Program-made: the position numbers and the translations under genes
The notes under the pieces: generated by a model
The model's database searches: none
What the model saw: the letters and a program-made list of their open reading frames with translations, nothing else
What the model was told of the DNA's origin: nothing
Assembly (NCBI GenBank): GCA_030622775.1
Contig: JAUXFS010000028.1
Coordinates: 1 to 9,974 of the forward strand
DNA: 9,974 bases
Direction of reading: 5' to 3'
DNA from: Rhodospirillales bacterium
GTDB taxonomy: Bacteria; Pseudomonadota; Alphaproteobacteria; Rhodospirillales; Defluviicoccaceae
In this document: positions 1-6,553 of the stretch, piece after piece
How positions within the stretch are numbered: the first letter of the stretch is position 1
How the letters are laid out: every line of letters begins with the position of its first letter

Positions 1-27
1 CACAGAACGACATGGCTACGATCCGAC

Positions 28-996
28 TTGTTGGTCACCGGGGTCGCCGGGTTCATCGGGTTTCATACCACGCGGGCTCTGCTGGCGCGGGGCGGACGGG
101 TGGTCGGGGTCGACAATCTCAACGACTACTACGACGTGTCGTTGAAGCAGGCGAGGCTGGGCGTTCTGGAGGGCGGGAGCGGGTTCGCCTTTCGGCGCCT
201 CGATATCGCCGACCGGGACGCGGTCGGGGCGTTGTTCGGCGCGCATCCCGACATCGACCGGGTCGTTCACCTGGCGGCCCAGGCCGGGGTGCGCTATTCG
301 CTGGTCAATCCCTACGCCTATTTGCGCAGCAACGTCGAAGGCCACGTGGTTCTGCTCGAGGCCAGCCGCAAGCTGGCGCGCCTCGAGCACTTCGTCTACG
401 CGTCGTCGTCATCGGTCTACGGCGCCAACACCAAGCTGCCGTTCGCCGTCGAGGACCGCACCGACAACCCGGTCTCGCTCTACGCCGCGACCAAGAAGTC
501 GATGGAGGCGATCAGCCACAGCTATACCCACATCTACGGCCTGCCGCTGACCGGGCTCCGGTTCTTCACCGTCTATGGGCCGTGGGGGCGGCCGGACATG
601 GCGGCGTTCATCTTCACCCGCAAGATCCTCGCCGGCGAACCGATCCCGGTGTTCAACCACGGCGCCATGCGGCGCGACTTCACCTATATCGACGACATCG
701 TCGCCGGCGTGCTCGCCTGTCTCGACCACCCGCCGGCCGACGGCGAGAGCGCCAGCCGGCTGTACAATATCGGCAACCATCGATCCGAGGCGTTGATGGA
801 CTTTATCGCCACCCTCGAAAAGGCGCTCGATCGCAAGGCCGAGATCGAATTCCTGCCGATGCAGGCCGGCGACGTTACCGAGACCTACGCCGATATCGAG
901 GCGACGCGGCGCGACTTCGGCTTCGAGCCGACGACGACGATCGCCGACGGGATCCCCCGCCTGGTATCCTGGTACCGCGACTACTACGGAGTTTAA
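28..996 (+). CDS. NAD-dependent epimerase, probable UDP-glucuronate 4-epimerase
   Basis: This is an extended short-chain dehydrogenase/reductase that very likely interconverts UDP-glucuronate and UDP-galacturonate in the cytoplasm, for capsule, LPS or exopolysaccharide. Numbered from the TTG at 28, the Rossmann glycine motif GVAGFIG is at residues 5-11. The DNLNDYYDVSLK stretch at 29-40 is characteristic of the UDP-glucuronate epimerase branch. SSSSVYG lies at 126-132 and the catalytic pair Y152/K156 is in YAATK. RRDFTYIDDI near 214-223 is the usual substrate-side motif. The C-terminus ends SWYRDYYGV. The length of 322 aa is slightly short for the family (about 330-340). The start is uncertain. 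The frame is open to the left edge of the window, TTG28 puts the first beta-strand immediately at the N-terminus, and an ATG at 12 would give a more typical N-terminus only if one base were removed. Family assignment is firm; exact sugar specificity is inferred. Confidence 0.9.
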   Translation: MLVTGVAGFIGFHTTRALLARGGRVVGVDNLNDYYDVSLKQARLGVLEGGSGFAFRRLDIADRDAVGALFGAHPDIDRVVHLAAQAGVRYSLVNPYAYLRSNVEGHVVLLEASRKLARLEHFVYASSSSVYGANTKLPFAVEDRTDNPVSLYAATKKSMEAISHSYTHIYGLPLTGLRFFTVYGPWGRPDMAAFIFTRKILAGEPIPVFNHGAMRRDFTYIDDIVAGVLACLDHPPADGESASRLYNIGNHRSEALMDFIATLEKALDRKAEIEFLPMQAGDVTETYADIEATRRDFGFEPTTTIADGIPRLVSWYRDYYGV

Positions 997-1043
997 CTCC
1001 AGCAAGCCGATGTAGTGATTTTCTTCGGCTCGCCGATATTGAG

Positions 1044-1151
1044 CGTCATTGCGAGGAGCGCAGCGACGAAGCAATCCAGAGAGCCCGGGGCGCTGGCTCC
1101 ATCGGGCGAGGCTTTCTGGATCGCCGCGTCGCTCCGCTCCTCGCGATGACG
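1044..1151. repeat. Interspersed palindromic repeat, complete copy
   Basis: The left arm (1044-1079, beginning CGTCATTGCGAGGAGCG) and right arm (1116-1151, ending CTCCTCGCGATGACG) are inverted copies of about 36 bp with roughly five mismatches, separated by about 36 bp. This CGTCATTGCGAGGAGCG...GAAGCAATCCAG sequence is a widespread intergenic repeat in proteobacterial genomes, recognised here from memory. Open frames through it give meaningless low-complexity peptides and are not genes. It lies between convergent genes, where the transcript could fold into a long hairpin and help terminate both, but there is no U tract to make it a classic intrinsic terminator. Confidence 0.88.
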
Positions 1152-1166
1152 ATGGGGCACGCCAGA

Positions 1167-1202
1167 CGTCATTGCGAGGAGCATGGCGACGAAGCAATCC
1201 AG
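1167..1202 (+). repeat. Half copy of the same palindromic repeat
   Basis: This is a second left arm, beginning CGTCATTGCGAGGAGCATGG and ending GAAGCAATCCAG, in the same orientation as the arm at 1044. Only about two bases differ between the two arms. It starts 15 bp after the complete copy. No matching right arm follows; instead the sequence passes within about 30 bp into an epimerase-like tail. The missing arm suggests deletion or recombination at this point. Confidence 0.85.
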
Positions 1203-1233
1203 CGCCGCCGTTCGTACCGTGGCGCTGTTGGGC

Positions 1234-1269
1234 GTGGTTTCCTGGTATCGGGACTACTACCGGGTGTGA
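1234..1269 (+). pseudogene. Orphan 3' end of a second epimerase gene
   Basis: Read in the frame starting at 1234, the DNA encodes VVSWYRDYYRV followed by a TGA stop at 1267-1269. The upstream epimerase ends LVSWYRDYYGV and stop at 961-996. The two 36-bp stretches share 28 bases. The differences are mostly in third codon positions, and the stop codons differ (TAA versus TGA). This is the pattern of two homologous coding ends that diverged under protein-level constraint. Nothing upstream of 1234 in this frame resembles an epimerase, so only the tail survives. It is non-functional by itself. Confidence 0.6.
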
Positions 1270-1279
1270 GCACGCTCGA

Positions 1280-2665
1280 TCAACGGGCCGCCGGGAAACT
1301 CACTTTCCAGATCGATTGGCCCTGACCCGGCCATGCGTATTCGAGCACGTAGATGACACTGCCGACGATTTCGGCGTCCACCGGCTTGGTGAACCCTCCG
1401 GCAATGCGGTAGGCCCGCGTGGTGTATCGGCCCGTTTTCGCGTTCTTTCTCAACTTCAATTGAATCATGTCGCCGCTCGGATCGCCGAACAACGTGCCGG
1501 CGCTTTTGCCATCACCGGCTTCCGCCTGATGGCTGAGCATGAAAGCGTGCCCCTTGAACGGCCATTTCATGCGTCGATCGATGTCGAACACCAGCCCCAA
1601 CGGTGATCTGTGGGCGGTAAACGTTTTTATTTTCTTTCCGAGGTCGCTGGCATCCTTGATCTCACCGGTCGACTTGTCCCGGTACTTGTCGGCATCGGGT
1701 CCCTTGTTGACGACGGGTTTGGTGAAGGCCGGGACCGGCTTCTTCGGGAAGCCCGGATCGTTGTGGTACAACCCGGACTGAACGGCGCGGTAGGCCGGAT
1801 TGAGCAGCAGATCCGCGTCCGGATCATAACTCCCATAACGCTGTGGATTGTTCTGCCCGCCCATCTTCCAAGGGAACCCGTAGTGGCGTCCCTCGCGCAG
1901 CCAGTTCAGTTCTTCGGACATGTCGCGGCTCGGGCCGTTCTCGGTGCCGAACAAATCCCCGTTCGCCGCGAAGGCCAGATCGAAGGTGTTGCGGACTCCC
2001 TCGGCGTAAAGATAGCCACCGCTGACGAGTTGACCCCTGTCATTGGGCAGGACGATATCCTGCCCCTCGGCCGGTAGGCGGAAGACGGCGGCGGTGAGGG
2101 GGACCTCGCGCATATCTGGGAAAACGCCGCCGGCCGACTGAACCTCGCCGTGATCCGTCCTCGAGCCGCTGTTGACGTAAACATGCCGGCCGTCCGGGCT
2201 GACGACGATGCCATTGAAGCGGTGGTCGAAAGAGGAATGACCCAGCGGATATCGCTCGGTTCGGGCGAGGACGGACCACGCCGTTGATCCGGAACCCGGG
2301 TCGGGTTCACCCCTCACGATCGTCGCCACGTTGTAATCGGTGTCGGTGGTGGCGTTACCGACGACGTAGAACGTTCCGTTCGGGCCGATTGCCATCCCCG
2401 TTGCCAGGGATACACCATGGTCATCGCTCGAAAACACCGGTTCGTCGGCTTCGGCAAGCCGAAAAATCTCGCCGTTTCGCTTTAAATAATAGAGGTCGTT
2501 GTTTCTTGGATCCTTGGCGATCCTGACCGCGCCACCATCCAAATCGATGACAAGTTCGACGTCGATTCCAGCAACAAGCGCTTCGGGTTGCGCTAAAGCC
2601 GGAGCCTTGACCGAAAAAAACATTGTCGCGGCCGCCAAGGCGACAATCGGCACCTTTCCGAGCAT
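1280..2665 (-). CDS. Secreted PQQ-type glucose/sorbosone dehydrogenase-like beta-propeller protein
   Basis: A 461-aa exported protein of the soluble glucose/sorbosone dehydrogenase family. Members are six-bladed propellers that typically bind PQQ and oxidise aldoses in the periplasm. Residues 1-25 form a signal peptide (positive start, hydrophobic core, cleavage after ALA at 23-25). Blade-like segments include GMAIGPNGTFYVVG (90-103) and NGIVVSPDGRHVYV (151-164). Residues 222-262 (EGVRNTFDLAF, then TENGPSRDMSEELNWL and YGFPW) match the family's GxRN and sugar-dehydrogenase core. Cofactor and substrate are inferred. A catalytic histidine would be expected just before the NGIVV strand; H148 is close, but its spacing to the glycine is one residue longer than in the classical enzyme. 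ATG at 2665 is preceded by AGGAGG with an 8-base gap. The gene is convergent with the epimerase and 103 bp downstream of the co-oriented acyl-CoA synthetase. Its leader is unusually A-rich for this genome. Confidence 0.82.
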   Translation of the reverse strand: MLGKVPIVALAAATMFFSVKAPALAQPEALVAGIDVELVIDLDGGAVRIAKDPRNNDLYYLKRNGEIFRLAEADEPVFSSDDHGVSLATGMAIGPNGTFYVVGNATTDTDYNVATIVRGEPDPGSGSTAWSVLARTERYPLGHSSFDHRFNGIVVSPDGRHVYVNSGSRTDHGEVQSAGGVFPDMREVPLTAAVFRLPAEGQDIVLPNDRGQLVSGGYLYAEGVRNTFDLAFAANGDLFGTENGPSRDMSEELNWLREGRHYGFPWKMGGQNNPQRYGSYDPDADLLLNPAYRAVQSGLYHNDPGFPKKPVPAFTKPVVNKGPDADKYRDKSTGEIKDASDLGKKIKTFTAHRSPLGLVFDIDRRMKWPFKGHAFMLSHQAEAGDGKSAGTLFGDPSGDMIQLKLRKNAKTGRYTTRAYRIAGGFTKPVDAEIVGSVIYVLEYAWPGQGQSIWKVSFPAAR

Positions 2666-2768
2666 GTTTCCCGCCTCCTCTTGCTTTTTTTGTTCTTTTT
2701 TGAACGAGTCGATTGCGTCTCAGTGGATCATGTCATGCGGAAAATTTCAAGTTTGCCTGTTCAAGTTG

Positions 2769-4550
2769 CTAGGAATACAGGGCGTCGAGAGGGGTTCCGT
2801 AGGCTTGCCTGATCACGTGGCGGCGGAGTTTCATCGTCGGGGTCAACTGTCCGTTTTCGATGGTGAACGGCTTGGCGACGATGATGAACTTGCGGACCTT
2901 CTGGATGATCGAAAGGCTTCGGTTGACCTCATCGACGGCCTTGCCCAGCGCTTTTCTGAAATCCCCGTCGTCGGCGAGGGTGGCGAGGTTGGCGGCCTTC
3001 CCGGCGCTTCGGGCCCACTCTCGCGCCCATTCCATCTCCGGGACCAGGAGCGCGACCACATGGGGCCGGCCGTCGCCGTAGACCATGGCCTGGGCGATTT
3101 CCCGCCGGAGGGTCAGCGTCCCCTCTATGCGAGCGGGCGACAGGTTGTCGCCGCCCGAATTGACGATGATGTCCTTCTTCCGATCGGTGATCCGGATGTA
3201 GCCGTCCTCGTCGATCTCGCCGATGTCTCCGGTGTAGAGCCAACCGTCCCGAATGGCCTCGCGGGTGGCCGGTTCGTTGCGCCAATAGCCCTGCATGACC
3301 AGTTCTCCACGGGCGAGGATCTCGCCGTCGTCGGCGATCCGCACTTCGGTGTCCTTTACCGGCGGCCCGACGGTATCGATCTTCACCTTGTTGGGCCGGT
3401 TGAGGGTGATCAGCGGCGCGGATTCGGTCAGGCCGTAACCCTGCAGGATACACAAGCCCAGCGCGGTGAAGAACATGCCGATCTCCGTATTGAGCGGCCC
3501 GCCGCCGGACACCAGCGCCTTCAGCCGGCCGCCGAAGCGGGCGCGGACCTTGTCGCGGACGAAACGGTCCAGCAACGGATCAACGAGCCGATCGCCGAGG
3601 CCGAGGTTTCCTTGATAGCGTCGAACGCCGACGTTCAATGCGAAACGGAACAGCTTCTCCTTTCTCCCGCCGGCCTTGCGGACGCCGAGGGTGATCCGCT
3701 GATGGAGAACCTCGTACAATCGAGGGACCGCGGTCATGATGGTTGGCCGTGCTTCGATCAGGTTGGCGGAGAGCCGGTCCAGTCCCTCGGCGTAGTAGAT
3801 CTGAGCGCCGATGAAGATCGGAAAGAATTGCCCGGCGGTGTGCTCGTAGGCATGGGACAGCGGTAGAAACGAGAGAAAAACCTCGTCGCCGAGCCCCAGC
3901 TCCTCGAGCGCCTCCAGGGCGGCGGCGCAGTTGTGGAGTATGGCTCCATGGTGCAGCAAGACCCCTTTCGGCGCGCCGCCGGTTCCGGAGGTGTAGATGA
4001 TGCACGCACTGTCCGTCCGGCTGAGCTTGGCGGCGGCCTCGACGACATTGGTATGATCGTGCTGTCCCCGGGCGATCACCTCCTCCCACGCGATCACCTC
4101 GACGCCGGGTTGGTGGTGGGTGTCCGGCGGTTCGATGGTGATCACGAACGCCGCGTCCGCCGACCTGTTCGCCGCCGCCAGCAAGGGGCCGGCCAGTTTG
4201 TGGGTGGAAACGATGGCGCCCTTCGCGCCGCTGTTCTCCAGGATGTGGAGATGGTCGGCCTCGGTGTTGGTGGTGTAGGCGGGCACGGTGATGGCGCCGG
4301 CCGCCATGATGGCGAGATCGGCGATCAGCCACTCCGGACGGCTTTCGGCGACCAGCATGATCCGATCGCCTTGACCGACGCCGATCGCCTTGAGCCCACG
4401 GGCGAACTCGCTGGCGCCGGCGGCGACCTGCCGCCAGCTCATCGGCCGATACTGGCCTTCGTGTTTCGCCCATAGAAACGGCCGTTCGCCCAGCCGGTCC
4501 GCCTGGTCGAAAAACATGGTAACGAGATTGGGCCAGTCTACCCCGGTCAT
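2769..4550 (-). CDS. Long-chain fatty-acid-CoA ligase (AMP-forming), FadD15/FAA1-like
   Basis: A 593-aa adenylate-forming enzyme that activates fatty acids to acyl-CoA via an acyl-AMP intermediate, probably at the inner membrane face. The P-loop motif IYTSGTGGAPKG is at residues 185-196, LPLSHAYEH at 229-237 and YGLTES at 372-377. GWLYTGDIGEIDEDGYIRIT spans 436-455, with DRKKDIIVNSGGDNLSP following at 456-472. The C-terminal catalytic lysine is K574 in LTPTMKLRR. The order, spacing and length fit the long-chain (FAA1/FadD15) branch rather than the shorter acetyl-CoA or 4-coumarate ligases. ATG at 4550 is chosen because the protein then begins like its relatives, with a G-rich stretch just upstream. 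The frame stays open far upstream, but that extension would overlap the divergent peptidase gene and has no family resemblance. Chain-length preference cannot be read from sequence. Confidence 0.93.
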   Translation of the reverse strand: MTGVDWPNLVTMFFDQADRLGERPFLWAKHEGQYRPMSWRQVAAGASEFARGLKAIGVGQGDRIMLVAESRPEWLIADLAIMAAGAITVPAYTTNTEADHLHILENSGAKGAIVSTHKLAGPLLAAANRSADAAFVITIEPPDTHHQPGVEVIAWEEVIARGQHDHTNVVEAAAKLSRTDSACIIYTSGTGGAPKGVLLHHGAILHNCAAALEALEELGLGDEVFLSFLPLSHAYEHTAGQFFPIFIGAQIYYAEGLDRLSANLIEARPTIMTAVPRLYEVLHQRITLGVRKAGGRKEKLFRFALNVGVRRYQGNLGLGDRLVDPLLDRFVRDKVRARFGGRLKALVSGGGPLNTEIGMFFTALGLCILQGYGLTESAPLITLNRPNKVKIDTVGPPVKDTEVRIADDGEILARGELVMQGYWRNEPATREAIRDGWLYTGDIGEIDEDGYIRITDRKKDIIVNSGGDNLSPARIEGTLTLRREIAQAMVYGDGRPHVVALLVPEMEWAREWARSAGKAANLATLADDGDFRKALGKAVDEVNRSLSIIQKVRKFIIVAKPFTIENGQLTPTMKLRRHVIRQAYGTPLDALYS

Positions 4551-4598
4551 TCGCCCCCCCGATCGCTTTGCGGCCGCGCCCCACGACGTTGCCGATTG

Positions 4599-4627
4599 TT
4601 GCCAGAACCTCATTCCAATCCTATATG
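4599..4627 (+). promoter_or_regulatory. Candidate sigma-70 promoter for the M3 peptidase
   Basis: TTGCCA (4599-4604, five of six consensus bases) is followed after exactly 17 bp by TATATG (4622-4627, four of six). The predicted start of transcription is near 4634 and leaves an 18-20 base leader containing AGGAGG at 4641-4646. It lies in the 102-bp spacer between two divergent genes, where a promoter is required. This is prediction from sequence only. No equally good promoter was seen for the opposite gene. Confidence 0.5.
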
Positions 4628-4652
4628 CCGTTCTTGTGCAAGGAGGAACCGG

Positions 4653-6494
4653 ATGACCGAAGCTCGAGCCGCCGCCGCGACCGCCGCGACCGAAACCGAA
4701 ACCGGCGGTCAGGCGCCGCCGCCACGATGGAACCTGGGTGACCTCTACCGGAGCCCGGACGCGCCGGAGCTCGAAGAGGACCTGAACTGGGCCGAGGCGA
4801 AATCGGAGTCTTTCAGGGAAGCCTACGCCGAACGTCTGGCGAAGCTGAACGGCGCCGAGCTGGGCGCCGCGATCGCCGCCTACGAGGAGATCGTCGAACG
4901 GCTGCACAAGGCCACGACCTATGCGCAACTGGTGTTCGCCGGTGACATGAGCGACCCCGAACGGGGCCGCTTCATGCAGACGGTGCAGGAGCGCTTCACC
5001 GACATCTCGACGATAACCCTGTTTTTCGTCCTCGAACTCAATCGCATCGACGAAGACACCCTGAAATCCCAACTCGCCGATCCGGCCGCGGCGCATTACC
5101 GCCCGTGGTTGCGCGACACCCGCGTGTTCAAGCCTCACCAGCTCGAGGACGATCTCGAAAAGCTTTTTCACGAGAAGCAGGTCACCGGGGCCAGCGCTTG
5201 GGGACGCCTGTTCGATCAGACGATGGCCGAAGCGCGGTTTCGGGTCGACGGGACCGACCTGACGTTGTCCGATACGCTCAATCTACTCAACAATGTCGAT
5301 GCGTCCGTTCGCCGCGCCGGCGCCAAGGCCCTCGGCGCGGGGCTCGGAGATCGGATCGGCGTCTTTACCCTGATCGCCAACACCCTGGCCAAGGACAAGG
5401 AGATCGAGGACAAGTGGCGCCGCTATCCCGAGCCGGTCTCCCACCGGAATCTCTCCAACATGTTGGAAGACGAGGTGGTCGAGGCACTGGTGACGTCGAT
5501 CCGGGAGGCCTACGAAGAGCTCTCCCATCGCTACTACCGTCTCAAGGCCCGCTGGTTCGGCGACGACGCTCTCGACTATTGGAACCGCAACGCGCCGTTG
5601 CCGGGCAGTGACGAAAAGCGGTTCACCTGGGACGAGGCGCGCGAGATCGTTCTCGGCGCCTTCTCCCGGTTCGATCCGAAGCTGGCGGAAATCGCCGCGC
5701 GGTTCTTCGCGGAGGGTTGGATCGATGCGCCGCCGCGGCCGGGCAAGGATCCGGGGGCGTTCTGCCACCCCGCGGTGCCCTCGACCCACCCTTACGTTCT
5801 GCTCAACTTCTACGGCCGTTCCCGGGACGTCACCACGCTTGCCCACGAGCTCGGCCATGGGGTCCACCAGGTCCTGGCGGCGGAGCGGGGGGCGTTGATG
5901 GCGGACACGCCGCTGACCCTTGCCGAAACCGCGTCGGTGTTCGGCGAGATGCTGGTGTTCCGCGCCCTTCTCGACGATCAGAAAGACCCGGAGCGCCGCC
6001 GCCGGTTACTCGCCGGCAAGGTCGAAGACATGCTCAACACCGTGGTCCGGCAAATCGCCTTCCACGAGTTCGAGCGGCGCGTTCACCAAGAGCGCCGCCG
6101 GAGCGAACTGTCGGCGGAACGGTTTGGCGATATCTGGATGGACGTGCAGCGCGAAAGCCTCGGTCCGGCTCTCCGCTTCGATGACGAATACCGGCACTTT
6201 TGGGCCTACATCCCGCACTTCGTCCGCTCGCCTTTCTACGTGTATGCCTACGCCTTCGGCGATTGCCTGGTCAATTCGCTGTATCGGGTTTACAGCGAGG
6301 GCCACGCCGGTTTCGAGGACAAGTTCATCGACATGCTTCGCGCCGGCGGCACGCTGCGCCATCGGGATCTGCTCCAGCCGTTCGGGCTCGATGCCGGAGA
6401 TCCCCGTTTCTGGCGGAAGGGGCTCGATGTCATTGTCGGTTACATCGACGAACTGGAGGCATTGTCGGTTTCATCGACGAGTTGGAGGCGCTGA
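4653..6494 (+). CDS. pepF: M3-family oligoendopeptidase (PepF-like zinc metallopeptidase)
   Basis: A cytoplasmic zinc metallopeptidase of 613 aa that cleaves short peptides, a typical length for oligoendopeptidase F. The zinc site is complete: HELGH gives H398, E399 and H402, and the third ligand is E425 in LAETASVFGEM. Before it, residues 20-190 are largely helical and correspond to the oligopeptidase F N-terminal domain. After it, FDDEYRHFWAYIPHFVRSPFYVYAYAFG near residues 509-536 is the conserved substrate-side region of the family. ATG at 4653 is preceded by AGGAGG (4641-4646) with a 6-base gap. A longer in-frame extension to 4596 lacks family resemblance. The last ten residues (SVSSTSWRR and preceding S) are altered by a frame-shifting 29-bp tandem duplication at 6431-6488. 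The active site should be unaffected. The ABC1 kinase gene follows after 59 bp and may be co-transcribed. Confidence 0.93.
   Translation: MTEARAAAATAATETETGGQAPPPRWNLGDLYRSPDAPELEEDLNWAEAKSESFREAYAERLAKLNGAELGAAIAAYEEIVERLHKATTYAQLVFAGDMSDPERGRFMQTVQERFTDISTITLFFVLELNRIDEDTLKSQLADPAAAHYRPWLRDTRVFKPHQLEDDLEKLFHEKQVTGASAWGRLFDQTMAEARFRVDGTDLTLSDTLNLLNNVDASVRRAGAKALGAGLGDRIGVFTLIANTLAKDKEIEDKWRRYPEPVSHRNLSNMLEDEVVEALVTSIREAYEELSHRYYRLKARWFGDDALDYWNRNAPLPGSDEKRFTWDEAREIVLGAFSRFDPKLAEIAARFFAEGWIDAPPRPGKDPGAFCHPAVPSTHPYVLLNFYGRSRDVTTLAHELGHGVHQVLAAERGALMADTPLTLAETASVFGEMLVFRALLDDQKDPERRRRLLAGKVEDMLNTVVRQIAFHEFERRVHQERRRSELSAERFGDIWMDVQRESLGPALRFDDEYRHFWAYIPHFVRSPFYVYAYAFGDCLVNSLYRVYSEGHAGFEDKFIDMLRAGGTLRHRDLLQPFGLDAGDPRFWRKGLDVIVGYIDELEALSVSSTSWRR
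6431..6488 (+). repeat. 29-bp imperfect tandem duplication at the peptidase 3' end
   Basis: Two adjacent copies, 6431-6459 and 6460-6488, each begin CATTGTCGGT and end TGGAGG, with three mismatches in 29 positions. Because 29 is not a multiple of three, the copies are read in different frames. The first encodes IVGYIDELEA in the gene's frame. The second would encode IVGFIDELEALS and a stop at 6497-6499 in another frame, but in the actual frame it gives SVSSTSWRR and stops at 6494. Confidence 0.9.
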
Positions 6495-6553
6495 GTTGAG
6501 CCCAACCGGAAACCTTTCCCTATGCCCATGCCCATGATCGCCTTGGCCCAACA

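Noticed and set aside
409..1197. Minus-strand frame over the epimerase and repeats
   Set aside because: It is antisense to a clear enzyme gene, and its LRRHAPRND-type peptides are the usual artefact of this palindromic repeat.
12..1325. Long plus-strand frame of 437 codons
   Set aside because: It lies out of frame over the epimerase, is arginine-rich and low in complexity, and runs through the palindromic repeats. It is a high-GC shadow frame.
2499..3866. 455-codon plus-strand frame
   Set aside because: It is antisense to the acyl-CoA synthetase, whose motifs are unambiguous; this is a mirror frame of GC-rich codons.
4551..5171. N-terminal extension of the acyl-CoA synthetase to give an 800-aa protein
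   Set aside because: The extension is antisense to the peptidase coding region and has no family resemblance. The internal ATG at 4550 matches the family N-terminus.
6522..6536. ATGCCCATGCCCATG as start codons for the ABC1 kinase
   Set aside because: These ATGs are in a different frame from the kinase; the in-frame start is at 6554.
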